NCBI RefSeq assembly: GCF_003854275.1
Contig: NZ_QTQP01000062.1
Coordinates: forward strand, 1 to 38,851
Reading direction: 5' to 3'
Length of the DNA stretch: 38,851 nucleotides
Source: Burkholderia sp. Bp8963
GTDB taxonomy: Bacteria; Pseudomonadota; Gammaproteobacteria; Burkholderiales; Burkholderiaceae
Shown: positions 24,196 through 32,079 of the stretch, piece by piece
Layout: every line of letters begins with the position of its first letter
Numbering within the stretch: the first letter of the stretch is position 1
The notes under the pieces: model-generated
The model's database searches: none
What the model was told of the DNA's origin: nothing
What the model saw: only the letters and a program-made list of their open reading frames with translations
Position numbers and translations under genes: made by a program

Positions 24196-24453
24196 TCAGT
24201 GCGACGTGTCGGGGACGTCGAGGATCAGGATGATCGTCCAGTCCGCGTCGCCGTCGTGATGGTATTGGCGTTCGGCGACGATGAACGGCTGCTGCTTGCC
24301 TTGCGGGCCGAGAAAGAGCACGTCGCCTTCCATCGGCAGGCATTCGATCGGCGGCAGCGCGAGAAACGCATCTTCCGAGCCGCGCGGCATCAGTTGCTTG
24401 ATCTTGCGAGTGGCGGCCTCGGTCCACTCGATGTCGAGTTGAATGTTGCTCAT
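24196..24453 (-). CDS. Conserved-looking hypothetical protein, 85 aa
   Basis: Start ATG 24451–24453 has a strong GGAGGA ribosome site 4 nt upstream. The protein (MSNIQLDIEWTEAATRKIKQL at the start) has no signal peptide or membrane segment. It has a helical N-part and then strand-like stretches (DVLFLGPQGKQQPFIVAER, WTIILILDV). Good ribosome site and ordinary codon use support a real gene. I do not recognise the family. Confidence 0.8.
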   Translation of the reverse strand: MSNIQLDIEWTEAATRKIKQLMPRGSEDAFLALPPIECLPMEGDVLFLGPQGKQQPFIVAERQYHHDGDADWTIILILDVPDTSH

Positions 24454-24531
24454 GCTGTCCTCCGCACCGGGGTGCGTACGGGGTGGAAATGTTCGGTGCG
24501 CGACTTTAGCACAGCGTACCGGTACCGCAAC

Positions 24532-24567
24532 CAAAAAAGCCGAACCCGGTTGCCCGGATTCGGCTTT
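24532..24567 (-). terminator. Terminator of the 90-aa exported protein gene
   Basis: AAAAGCCGAA (24534–24543) pairs with TTCGGCTTTT (24558–24567), with CCGG/CCGG inside. On the minus strand a T-run (24537–24532) follows, just after the gene at 24591–24863. Confidence 0.85.
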
Positions 24568-24590
24568 TCGCGATGCGGTGCCGTTGAAGC

Positions 24591-24863
24591 TTACTGGCTG
24601 GCGGCGTCGGCCGGAGCGGCCTTCTTGGCGGCCTTCTTTGCAGCCTTGTGGTGTGCTGCCTTCTTCGCGTGGTGTTGCTCTTCCTGCATCGCCGGCTCGG
24701 CTGCCTGCTGAGCTTGCTGCTGCTGCAGGGCCTGAGCGCGCTGCTCGATCTCGGAGATCTTGGCCGGATCGGTGATGGTCTTGATTTCCGTGCTCTCTTG
24801 CGCATACGCTGCGCCAGTCAGCGCCGACATCGCAACCAGGATAGCCAGGGACGTCTTCTTCAT
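24591..24863 (-). CDS. Small exported Ala/Lys/His-rich protein, 90 aa
   Basis: A Sec signal peptide (MKKTSLAILVAMSALTGAAYA) is followed by a short acidic/Gln-rich helix-like region (QRAQALQQQQAQQAA) and a basic tail with His pairs (EEQHHAKKAAHHKAAKK). A perfect GGAGGT ribosome site precedes the ATG by 6 nt. The His pairs and Lys/Ala repeats suggest metal or polyanion binding, which is inference; no family is recognised. Confidence 0.85.
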   Translation of the reverse strand: MKKTSLAILVAMSALTGAAYAQESTEIKTITDPAKISEIEQRAQALQQQQAQQAAEPAMQEEQHHAKKAAHHKAAKKAAKKAAPADAASQ

Positions 24864-25092
24864 TGCCTACCTCCGCTAAGTGGTGATGAACCCGAGTGTT
24901 GCCGTTCCGTCTGGCGACTGCAATCGAGTGCGTGCCGAGTTTAACAAAAGTGACGGATCAGTGTGCATTGGAACGCATCTCGGCACAACGTTGCGTTGAA
25001 GTCGCGCAACACTTGCCGCGTGCAGTCACGCGCGTGCCATCGCGCTGCGCCAGATTCCCTTTCATCGATGCGCGTCGCGCAAGCCGGCGTTC

Positions 25093-25809
25093 TCAGAACC
25101 ACCCGAGCCAGCGGTACACGTGAAATTGTGCGATGCCGACCAGTTCGTGCGCCGCTTGCTCGGCGTTGGCCAGGTTTTGCCAGCGCGGCAGCCATCCCGT
25201 AGTCGCGTCGCGGCGGTTCGCAAACACCGGTTGCGGTTCGATGTCGAAGCGGCGGAAATCGAGCAGCGCGCGCCGCATCTGGTACGACGATGTGACGAGG
25301 ATCCGCTCGGTGTCATGTCGTGAGCGTAGTATAGGTGCCGTGAACTTCGCGTTTTCGTATGTCGTGCGGCTGTTCGCCTCGAGGGTCAGATCTTCCGGGG
25401 CGACGCCTCCGGCGACGAGATACGGCGCGTAGGTCGCGGCTTCGGTTGCGCCGTGTCGCTGCGGGTCGCCGCCGGACACGATTACCGTGCAGCGGTCGGC
25501 TTGCCGCCGGCATGTGTGGTACAGCTCGGCGATCTTGCGGATGCGGGCGAAGCCGTCCGCAGGCGGCACGAGTCGCCCGTCGACGCGCTTGGTGCCTGCG
25601 CCGAGCAGGATCAGCGTGGTGTGTCCGTGCATGGCCGGATGCTCGACCGGGGTCACGCCCGCCTGTGCCCAGGCAATGAGTGGCGCCGCGAGCCAGCCGG
25701 TCGCGAGCAGCCAGAACGCAGCAAAAGTGACGATTGCAATCGTGCGCCGCAGCTTGCGTAAGAGCACGAATGCAATAAAGAGAAGTGCAAATGAATCGAA
25801 CAGAATCAA
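25093..25809 (-). CDS. YdcF/SanA-type membrane protein (DUF218)
   Basis: The family core is clear: LILLGAGTKRVDGRLVPPADGFARI, VIVSGGDPQRHGATEA, LEANSRTTYENAKF and ILVTSSYQMRRALLDFRR. Two hydrophobic segments precede it (LILFDSFALLFIAFVLL and TIAIVTFAAFWLLATGWLAAPLIAW), so the catalytic-like domain probably faces the periplasm. The start is unclear: no ATG lies near the first membrane segment. A TTG at 25809–25807 gives 238 aa, without a clear ribosome site. Members are thought to act in envelope or peptidoglycan metabolism; the reaction is not settled. Confidence 0.82.
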   Translation of the reverse strand: MILFDSFALLFIAFVLLRKLRRTIAIVTFAAFWLLATGWLAAPLIAWAQAGVTPVEHPAMHGHTTLILLGAGTKRVDGRLVPPADGFARIRKIAELYHTCRRQADRCTVIVSGGDPQRHGATEAATYAPYLVAGGVAPEDLTLEANSRTTYENAKFTAPILRSRHDTERILVTSSYQMRRALLDFRRFDIEPQPVFANRRDATTGWLPRWQNLANAEQAAHELVGIAQFHVYRWLGWF

Positions 25810-25974
25810 TTTGATTGGGGTATGGTGTCTTTTTATGGACGGCTGATGATCCGGCCCCGACTCGACGCCGAGTGTCCGGCCACCAGCCTCCAGAATCGGT
25901 GGTGGCGCCGGTGGGCGGAGACTCTGCCCGGCGCGCCGCTTGGCATTGTCGCTGCACTTTAAGAAAGAATCGAG

Positions 25975-26292
25975 ATGGCCACGTATTCCAACGAAGCGGT
26001 GCTCGACGCGCTGAGGCGAGTGCAGTATCGCCAGGTTCCGTGGGCGCGTCGCCCGGGCGTATTCGAGTATCTCCGGTCGCTCGGGCTGATGGACACGGTC
26101 AGGCAGAAGACCGTTGCGCCCGCGCCGGGTTTTCATGCGCCCGTCGACATCGCCGTGCTGACCGACAGCGGCCGCGCTGAATTCGCGCGCCTCGAGCGCG
26201 ACGAGAAATCGATGTCCTGGACCGATCGCCGAATGGACGATTACGTGCTCAGCGATGCGAGCGCCGTCGCGATACTCGAAAGCCGCCTCTAG
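25975..26292 (+). CDS. Hypothetical protein, 105 aa
   Basis: The ATG at 25975 follows AAGAAAGAATCGAG. The protein is soluble and mixed in charge: MATYSNEAVLDALRRVQYRQV, then a PVDIAVLTDSGRAEFARLERDE segment reminiscent of winged-helix proteins. Codon use is like its neighbours. It diverges from the YdcF-type gene. I do not recognise the family. Confidence 0.75.
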   Translation: MATYSNEAVLDALRRVQYRQVPWARRPGVFEYLRSLGLMDTVRQKTVAPAPGFHAPVDIAVLTDSGRAEFARLERDEKSMSWTDRRMDDYVLSDASAVAILESRL

Positions 26293-26320
26293 CGCGCATC
26301 GTACCGGCCGGCGGCGCGAT

Positions 26321-26350
26321 AAAAAAAGCCCGTATCACGAGGATACGGGC
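26321..26350 (-). terminator. Terminator of the 83-aa exported protein gene
   Basis: GCCCGTATC (26328–26336) pairs with GATACGGGC (26342–26350). On the minus strand seven T follow, so it ends minus-strand transcription from the gene at 26477–26728. Confidence 0.85.
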
Positions 26351-26476
26351 GTACCGGATACTTTTCGCTGCTGCCACGCTGTGCTCATGGCAACGATGTT
26401 GACTCACTACCGCATCGGTCAGTTCCCGAATGCGGAAATTTTCTTTGATCGGCGTGATTGGCGTGCCGGTGCCCGG

Positions 26477-26728
26477 TTACGGATGCCGGGGTGCGTCTTG
26501 CGGCGGCAGGCCGATGCGCGCGCGTGCGTTGCTCGCGATGTCGCCGCGCAAGTCGCCGCGAGGAACCGTCTGTCGGCCGGACTGGTCCACTCCGGGAGGC
26601 GTGTGCAGGTTGCCTTTGTGTTCCTGCTGCCGGTGCGGTTGCTTGTTGCGATCGTCGGCGTGCGCGGGCGACGCAAGCGCCAGTGAAACAACAATGCCGC
26701 ATGCAGCGAGCAGTGACATTGGTTTCAT
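26477..26728 (-). CDS. Small exported protein, 83 aa
   Basis: The ATG at 26726–26728 follows GGGAG. A Sec signal peptide (MKPMSLLAACGIVVSLALASPAHA) precedes a short basic polar tail of about 59 residues (DDRNKQPHRQQEHKGN, then RGDLRGDIASNARARIG). No cysteine remains in the mature part and no family is recognised. It resembles other short exported proteins scattered in this genus. Confidence 0.75.
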   Translation of the reverse strand: MKPMSLLAACGIVVSLALASPAHADDRNKQPHRQQEHKGNLHTPPGVDQSGRQTVPRGDLRGDIASNARARIGLPPQDAPRHP

Positions 26729-26906
26729 GGCGGGCTCCCTCAAGCCGTCGATGCGACCTGTTGATATGACGCTAAGGTAAGCGCGGGAGTGCAGGCTTGC
26801 TGTAAATATTGGTAAATAGATGTATCGCGACAAAACGGCGATATTCGGTCAACAGCGCGGGTCAACGGCGCCGGTCTCTCGGTCGACGCCGCGAAGCCGT
26901 TGCCCG

Positions 26907-26935
26907 GAAAGAAACCGGGCGGCCGAAGCCGCCCG
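26907..26935 (-). terminator. Terminator of the transposase-like gene
   Basis: CGGGCGGC (26916–26923) pairs with GCCGCCCG (26928–26935). Read on the minus strand it has a TTCG tetraloop and is followed by the T-rich GTTTCTTTCC. Confidence 0.75.
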
Positions 26936-26949
26936 TTGCAATATCCGGT

Positions 26950-27351
26950 TCAGGCCATCTTGACCGGTGCGCGCCAGGATTCCGGGTTGGTCCAGAACGC
27001 ACCGCGCAGCCGGTCGCGGCTCGGCGGTGCGGGCGGCTTGGCCGCGCTCGCGCCGATGCGGCCGCGCAGCGAGATCTGACGGCCGCTCGTGCCGAGCCGC
27101 TTGACGATTTCGGCGAGCGTGCCATCGGCTTGCCATTCGTCGAAGCGGCGGCGGCAGGTCGGCGGCGACGGATAGCGGCCCGGCAGCTTGGACCAGCCTT
27201 CGCCGGTCGACAGCACCCACAGCACCGCGTTCACCACCGAACGGGCTTCCACACGTGGACGGCCGCGACGCTCACTTCGTGCGGGCTCCGAACAAAACAG
27301 ACCTTCCACCAGCGCCCATTCGTTATCTCTCAAATCGTCGAACAGCATCAT
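26950..27351 (-). CDS. Orphan transposase-like protein (IS5-type N-terminal domain, DUF4096-like)
   Basis: Residues about 1–85 read like the N-terminal domain of IS5/ISL2-group transposases: LRDNEWALVEGLF, RRGRPRVEARSVVNAVLWVL, GEGWSKLPGRYP and CRRRFDEWQADGTLAEIVKRL. The DDE catalytic part is missing; instead a short unrelated basic tail (RGRIGASAAKPPAPPSRDRLRG) ends at 133 aa. The gene has its own ribosome site and terminator and no flanking IS ends, so it looks like a tamed, perhaps DNA-binding, fragment rather than an active element. Two adjacent ATGs (27351, 27348) are possible starts. Confidence 0.75.
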   Translation of the reverse strand: MMLFDDLRDNEWALVEGLFCSEPARSERRGRPRVEARSVVNAVLWVLSTGEGWSKLPGRYPSPPTCRRRFDEWQADGTLAEIVKRLGTSGRQISLRGRIGASAAKPPAPPSRDRLRGAFWTNPESWRAPVKMA

Positions 27352-27363
27352 GTCCTCACCTCA
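27348..27363. repeat. 16-bp inverted repeat, left copy
   Basis: The minus strand reads TGAGGTGAGGACATGA, identical to the plus strand at 27755–27770. Each copy holds the ribosome site and start codon of the gene next to it (transposase-like and LysR), in divergent orientation. Confidence 0.8.
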
Positions 27364-27408
27364 GCGAAGCTAACTCCGGTGCGCTGCCCTGCGCCGCGCA
27401 CTCTTCAA

Positions 27409-27580
27409 GCACTCGGTCATCGAGTGCCAGGTGGGGGCCTCCGGTTTGGCCGTAACGGATTTCTGCGATCCGTCAGACGAAACCTGCGCCCTGTGCGACA
27501 GGTAATGCACGAAGCGTGCCACGTAGGGGGAGAACCCCTCGAGAGCCGCTTGGCAGCGTGCCGACGGCTACGTCAGCTAG
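27409..27580. other. Hairpin-rich intergenic region, possible structured leader
   Basis: No gene fits in 27352–27766. The interval has several short perfect hairpins: GCACTCG/CGAGTGC (27409–27415 with 27421–27427), ACGGAT/ATCCGT, CCTGT/ACAGG, GCACG/CGTGC, GGGG/CCCC and GGCGT/ACGCC. On the minus strand a weak promoter (TTGCTG, then TATACG) would give the transposase-like gene a leader of about 220 nt. Confidence 0.4.
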
Positions 27581-27635
27581 GGGCGTATAAGACGCCAAAA
27601 AGACCCGACAGCAAATCAGGACAATCACCAATCTT

Positions 27636-27678
27636 GTGCAATTCGCCCGCGCCGTGTGCGTTTGCGCGCATATTGCAC
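27636..27678. promoter_or_regulatory. Inverted repeat upstream of the LysR gene
   Basis: GTGCAAT (27636–27642) and ATTGCAC (27672–27678) form a perfect 7-bp inverted repeat, about 90 bp before the LysR start. It may be an autoregulatory site; this is inference. Confidence 0.35.
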
Positions 27679-27754
27679 CGCAGCGAAACATGTGAACCCG
27701 GTGCCGGATTCACGCATTGGCGCACTAGAATCGCGCATCGATGCCAGAGATTGA

Positions 27755-27770
27755 TGAGGTGAGGACATGA
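27755..27770. repeat. 16-bp inverted repeat, right copy
   Basis: TGAGGTGAGGACATGA on the plus strand, the inverted partner of 27348–27363; it ends inside the LysR start codon region. Confidence 0.8.
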
Positions 27771-28669
27771 ACGTCACGCTGCGCCAGCTTCGCGTGTTCA
27801 TCGAGGTCGCACGGCTCAGGAGCTTCAGCCGCGCGGGCGACGAGATCGGGCTCACGCAGTCCGCGGTGAGCCGCTGCGTGCGCGAACTCGAGGCGGAGCT
27901 CGGGCTGAAGCTGATCGACCGGACGACGCGCGACGTGCAGTTGACCGACGCGGGCGCGAACCTGATCGCGAGCGTGTCGCGCCTGATCGACGATCTCGAC
28001 GACACGCTGCGCGAAATTCGCGAAATCGGCGAGCAGCGTCGCGGGCGCGTGATCGTGGCGGCGAGCCCGACGATCGCGTGCCGGCTGATGCCGCGCGTCG
28101 TGGCGGCGTGCGAGCGGCAGTTTCCGTTCGTCACGCTCGGCCTGCGCGACGACGTGCAGAGCGACGTGCTGCGCAAGGTGAAGTCGAGCGAGGTCGATTT
28201 CGGCGTCGTGATCGGGCCGCTCAGCGCCGCCGACCTCGTGAACGAGCCGTTGATGACCGATTCGTTCTGCCTCGTCGCGCGCGCCGACCATTCGCTCGCG
28301 TCGCGCGCGCAAGTGCCGTGGACGGCGCTGAACGGCGAGCGGCTCGTACTGCTCGATCACGCGTCGGGTAGCCGGCCGCTGATCGATGCGGCGCTGGCCG
28401 CACATCGGGTGAGTGCGACGGTGGTGCAGGAACTCGGCCATTCGGCGACTGTGTTCGGGCTCGTCGAAGCGGGTGTCGGCGTGAGCGTGCAGCCGTGGCT
28501 GTCGCTGCCGTTGCCGGCCGGTTCGACGCTCGTCGCGCGCCCGCTCATGCCGCGCACCGAGCGCACCGTCGAGCTGGTGCGCCGCCGCGACCGTTCGCTG
28601 TCGCCGGCCGCGCAGGCAATCTGGGGGCTCGTGCGGCAAATGCCCGCGCGGGCCGAGGATCTCGATTGA
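27767..28669 (+). CDS. LysR-family transcriptional regulator
   Basis: A 300-aa LysR protein. The winged helix-turn-helix is at residues about 3–62 (LRQLRVFIEVARLRSFSRAGDEIGLTQSAVSRCVRELE, DRTTRDVQLTDAG) and the effector domain starts near GRVIVAASPTIACRLMP. The ATG at 27767 has AGGTGAGGAC just upstream. It diverges from the transposase-like gene over about 415 bp; no metabolic neighbour suggests a target. Confidence 0.92.
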   Translation: MNVTLRQLRVFIEVARLRSFSRAGDEIGLTQSAVSRCVRELEAELGLKLIDRTTRDVQLTDAGANLIASVSRLIDDLDDTLREIREIGEQRRGRVIVAASPTIACRLMPRVVAACERQFPFVTLGLRDDVQSDVLRKVKSSEVDFGVVIGPLSAADLVNEPLMTDSFCLVARADHSLASRAQVPWTALNGERLVLLDHASGSRPLIDAALAAHRVSATVVQELGHSATVFGLVEAGVGVSVQPWLSLPLPAGSTLVARPLMPRTERTVELVRRRDRSLSPAAQAIWGLVRQMPARAEDLD

Positions 28670-28690
28670 GGACTGGCGCCCGACGCTACG

Positions 28691-28905
28691 CCGCGGGCCC
28701 TGTCCGCGGTGGCGGCATGCGATGATGGAATCCGCGGGTTCGTCCGGTGGTGCTGCGAGCGCGGCACAACTCGATGCGGGCGCCGAGCGCCTGCGCCGCT
28801 TTCTCGCAAGCCGTGCAACCAAGCGCTGAAACAGGGTTCGACCATGCCGGCGGACTGGCCGCGGTCTGCTCGGCTCATCTTTACGCACTCGGCAATTTTG
28901 CGTAA
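28691..28905. other. Intergenic region before scpB
   Basis: The 28670–29100 gap holds no clear gene. It contains a GC-rich hairpin CCGCGG/CCGCGG (28691–28696 with 28704–28709) just after the LysR gene, without a T-run. There is also a 7-bp inverted repeat TTACGCA/TGCGTAA (28881–28887 with 28899–28905), possibly an operator for scpB. Confidence 0.4.
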
Positions 28906-29100
28906 GATGGCGCTCAGTCACGCGGTTCCGTCGTTGAATCGCGCTGTTCCGTCCGGTTCGGGCTTGGCTTGAAGTGGTTTCGCCGCCCCCGGTTCGTGCT
29001 CCCATCAATATGACCGATCAGAATCGGGCGAGCGCGTCTTCCGTTCCTTTCGTCTGTTTGTTGATCCGGTTCGTTTGACCACAGGGTCTGGCCTAGCTGC

Positions 29101-30132
29101 ATGAATACCCAAGAGGCGAAGATCGTCCTCGAGACTGCTTTGATCTGCGCGCAGGAGCCGTTGAAGCTCGGCGATTTGCGCAAGCTATTTGCCGACAGCG
29201 TGTCGGCTGACACGGTCCGCACGTTGCTCGAAGATCTGAAACACGACTGGTCCGGCCGTGGCGTCGAACTGGTTGCGCTGGCGAGCGGATGGCGCTTTCA
29301 GAGCAAGCCGGCGATGCGCAGCTTTCTCGATCGCCTGCATCCCGAGAAACCGCCGAAATATTCGCGCGCGGTGCTCGAGACGCTGGCGATCATTGCGTAC
29401 CGGCAGCCGGTCACGCGGGGCGACATCGAGGAAATTCGCGGCGTCACGGTCAACACGCAGGTGGTCAAGCAGCTCGAGGATCGCGGCTGGATCGAGGTGA
29501 TCGGGCATCGCGACGTGCCGGGGCGCCCGGCGCTGTACGCGACGACCAAGCAGTTCCTCGACGATCTCGGCCTGAAGGCGCTCGACGAGCTGCCCGCGCT
29601 CGAGGAGCCGGCGGCGAACATCGAGGCCGCGCTGCTCGCGCAGCACGCGATGGACTTCGACGATGGCGTGCCGGCCGCCGACGATGCGTCGGGCGACGGC
29701 GATGCGGTGTCGCCGCAGGATGCGTCCGGCTTGTCGGCGCAGGCTGACTCGCAGCCGGGCGTCGGCGGCGACGACACCTCGGCGCAGGAATTGCCGAACC
29801 GCGCTACGCTCGAGGCTGGTGGCGCACAAACGGAACAGGCCGGCGCCGAAGCAGCGCCGGCGGGCGTGCAGCCCGTGCCGCTGCACGCGGAGTTGTACGA
29901 GGAAGATCGCAAGCCGGATGCCGAAGCGGCGGCCGGCGACGGAACGGAAGCGGCCGACGACAGGCCTGGCGTGATCGTTCACGCCGGCACGGCGCATTCC
30001 CGTCCTGCGGACGACGAGATGCTGGACGACACGTCCGACAGTCTCGCGGATGCCGTACGCAGCGCCAGCGCCTCCGTCGGCGCGGACGCGCTGCCGGACG
30101 ACGAAGCAGAACCCGAACAGCGTCGCGCCTGA
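29101..30132 (+). CDS. scpB: SMC–ScpA complex subunit ScpB (segregation and condensation protein B)
   Basis: ScpB binds the kleisin ScpA and helps SMC compact and segregate chromosomes. The first about 175 residues hold the two winged-helix domains: MNTQEAKIVLETALICAQEPL, then YSRAVLETLAIIAYRQPVTRGDIEEIRGVTVNTQ and GRPALYATTKQFLDDLGL. The remaining about 165 residues are an acidic, Ala-rich tail with no fold visible, making the protein (343 aa) much longer than the usual 180–200 aa. scpA is not in this window. The rluB gene starts 60 nt downstream. Confidence 0.95.
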   Translation: MNTQEAKIVLETALICAQEPLKLGDLRKLFADSVSADTVRTLLEDLKHDWSGRGVELVALASGWRFQSKPAMRSFLDRLHPEKPPKYSRAVLETLAIIAYRQPVTRGDIEEIRGVTVNTQVVKQLEDRGWIEVIGHRDVPGRPALYATTKQFLDDLGLKALDELPALEEPAANIEAALLAQHAMDFDDGVPAADDASGDGDAVSPQDASGLSAQADSQPGVGGDDTSAQELPNRATLEAGGAQTEQAGAEAAPAGVQPVPLHAELYEEDRKPDAEAAAGDGTEAADDRPGVIVHAGTAHSRPADDEMLDDTSDSLADAVRSASASVGADALPDDEAEPEQRRA

Positions 30133-30192
30133 ACGCGGCCGATTCCATGCCGCGCCCGCGCAGGGCGCGAGACCTGACATTTTGAGGTTGTT

Positions 30193-31914
30193 TTGACTGA
30201 TATCCACGATATTGAATCGTCCGCGCCTGCCGTGCAGGCGGCGCGTGCCGACGATGCGCCCGAACAGGGCGCCCCGGTCGAGGGCGGTGACGAGCGTCCC
30301 CGTCGCGGCCTGCGGCGCGGTCCGCGCAGTCTGATCGCGCGCCGTCGCGCAGCGGCGAAGTCGAAGGGTGCCGAGGGTGCGCCGCAGGGTGAAGAGGGTG
30401 CCGAGGCGCCCGCCGAAGCCGTGCAGGCGCCACCGGCGCGTGCGCCGCGCAAGGAAGGCGCGGCAAAGGGTGGGCGCAAGCCCGCGGAGGGTGGGCGCAA
30501 GCCGGCGGCCAAGCGCGAAGGCGCGCCGCGCCAGGGTGCGCAGGGCGGCCAGGGCAAGCGCGGTGGCGCGGCCAGTGCCGCCGCCAGCGAGGCGACCCAG
30601 GACGACCTGTTCGCATACGTGACGTCGCCAGCGTTCGACGCCGACAATTCTGCTGCGGGCAGCGGCGTGCGCGCGCCGATGCTGCGCCGCGGCCGTAGCC
30701 AGCCGGCCAACAAGCGCGTGCTGTCGCCGGACGACGATGCGCCGAAGCTGCACAAGGTGCTGGCCGAAGCCGGAATGGGCTCGCGCCGTGAAATGGAAGA
30801 GCTGATCGTCGCCGGCCGCGTGTCGGTGAACGGCGAGCCGGCGCATATCGGCCAGCGCATCATGCCGACCGACCAGGTGCGAATCAATGGCAAGCCGGTC
30901 AAGCGCAAGCTGCCGAACAAGCCGCCGCGCGTGCTGCTGTACCACAAGCCGACCGGCGAGATCGTCAGCCACGCGGATCCGGAAGGCCGTCCGTCGGTGT
31001 TCGACCGCCTGCCGCCGATGAAGACGGCCAAATGGCTCGCGGTCGGCCGCCTCGACTTCAACACCGAAGGCCTGCTGATGCTGACGACGTCGGGCGACCT
31101 CGCGAACCGCTTCATGCATCCGCGTTACAGCGTCGAGCGCGAGTACGCGGTGCGTGTTGTCGGCGAGCTGTCCGAGGGGATGCGACAGAAGCTGCTGCAT
31201 GGCGTCGAGCTCGATGACGGCCCGGCAAACTTCCTGCGCATCCGCGACGGCGGCGGCGAAGGCACGAATCACTGGTATCACGTTGCGCTGGCCGAAGGCC
31301 GCAACCGCGAAGTGCGCCGGATGTTCGAGGCGGCCGGCCTGATGGTGAGCCGCCTGATCCGTACGCGCCACGGCTCGATCCCGCTGCCGCGCGGCCTGAA
31401 GCGCGGTCGCTGGGAGGAGCTCGACGAGGCGCAGGTGCGCAAGCTGCTGGCGACCGTCGGCCTGAAGGCGCCGTCGGAAGAGAAGGGCAAGCGCGGTGGC
31501 AGCCAGGCGGAGCGCCGACAGCCGGACCCGATGGAGACGTCGATGGGTTTCATTAGCCGCGAGCCGGTGCTGACGACGCACGGCCAGCTCGACCAGCCGC
31601 GGCGCGGCCCGCGCCGCGGTGCGGCGGGCGGCGGCTTCGCCGGCCCGAGCGGTTACGGCGGCATGCCGGGCATGTCGACCGGTTATGGCGGCAACCGCGC
31701 CGGCAACCGTGCCGGCGGGCGCGACGTCGACGGCAACCGTGCGTCGTATGGCGCGGGCGGTGGCAAGCGTGGTGGCAGCGGCGCCGGCAAGGGTGGCGGC
31801 AACCGCAACCCGAACGGCAACCGCGCGGAAGGCGCCGGTAACGGTGGTGCGGGTGGTGCGGGTGGTGCGCGAGGCGGCCAGCGTCCGCAGCGCAACCGTT
31901 CGCGCAGCCGCTGA
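30193..31914 (+). CDS. rluB: 23S rRNA pseudouridine(2605) synthase RluB, with long disordered arms
   Basis: The start is a TTG (30193) with GAGG 5 nt upstream. The core begins about residue 184 with an S4 RNA-binding domain (KLHKVLAEAGMGSRREMEELIVAGRVSVNG) and continues with the RsuA-type catalytic domain, whose motif GRLDFNTEGLLMLTTSGD holds the catalytic Asp (about D288). RNREVRRMFEAAGLMVSRLIR follows. Around this core are about 180 N-terminal residues of Ala/Lys/Arg/Gly-rich sequence and about 125 C-terminal residues rich in Gly, Asn and Arg (GGNRAGNRAGG repeats). The total of 573 aa is about twice the enterobacterial protein. RluB could be RluB, RluE or RluF type; the position next to scpB favours RluB. 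Confidence 0.9.
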   Translation: MTDIHDIESSAPAVQAARADDAPEQGAPVEGGDERPRRGLRRGPRSLIARRRAAAKSKGAEGAPQGEEGAEAPAEAVQAPPARAPRKEGAAKGGRKPAEGGRKPAAKREGAPRQGAQGGQGKRGGAASAAASEATQDDLFAYVTSPAFDADNSAAGSGVRAPMLRRGRSQPANKRVLSPDDDAPKLHKVLAEAGMGSRREMEELIVAGRVSVNGEPAHIGQRIMPTDQVRINGKPVKRKLPNKPPRVLLYHKPTGEIVSHADPEGRPSVFDRLPPMKTAKWLAVGRLDFNTEGLLMLTTSGDLANRFMHPRYSVEREYAVRVVGELSEGMRQKLLHGVELDDGPANFLRIRDGGGEGTNHWYHVALAEGRNREVRRMFEAAGLMVSRLIRTRHGSIPLPRGLKRGRWEELDEAQVRKLLATVGLKAPSEEKGKRGGSQAERRQPDPMETSMGFISREPVLTTHGQLDQPRRGPRRGAAGGGFAGPSGYGGMPGMSTGYGGNRAGNRAGGRDVDGNRASYGAGGGKRGGSGAGKGGGNRNPNGNRAEGAGNGGAGGAGGARGGQRPQRNRSRSR

Positions 31915-31941
31915 ACGGTCGGGTACGGCGCAACCTGCCGT

Positions 31942-31990
31942 GCGCCAGCCGGCAAAATCGGCATGATTCGCCGGTTTTGGCGGCTGGCGC
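31942..31990 (+). terminator. Long hairpin after rluB
   Basis: GCGCCAGCCG (31942–31951) pairs with CGGCTGGCGC (31981–31990), and inside it AAAATCGGC (31954–31962) pairs with GCCGGTTTT (31970–31978), about 20 bp in all. It ends exactly where the next -35 box starts. No long T-run follows, so it may act as a transcript end or processing signal. Confidence 0.6.
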
Positions 31991-32019
31991 TTGGCGTTTG
32001 CACCAAAAATCGCTATAAT
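31991..32019 (+). promoter_or_regulatory. Promoter of the rimP–nusA–infB operon
   Basis: TTGGCG (31991–31996), 17 bp, then a perfect TATAAT (32014–32019). Transcription would start near 32026, about 180 nt before rimP. Confidence 0.75.
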
Positions 32020-32079
32020 CGCGGAGTCGCTGGGCGTACGGATTTGTTGTGCGGCTCAGGTGCGACCACCGGTAAGAAG

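Noticed and set aside
27352..27766. Known structured RNA (6S, SRP RNA, tmRNA, RNase P or a common riboswitch)
   Set aside because: None of the conserved cores of these RNAs could be found by eye on either strand.
28722..28826. 34–35 codon ORF (MMESAGSSGG…) upstream of scpB
   Set aside because: No good ribosome site and no recognisable motif; too short to support.
29185..31581. 798-codon minus-strand ORF opposite scpB and rluB
   Set aside because: It spans two certain plus-strand genes and has only compositional runs.
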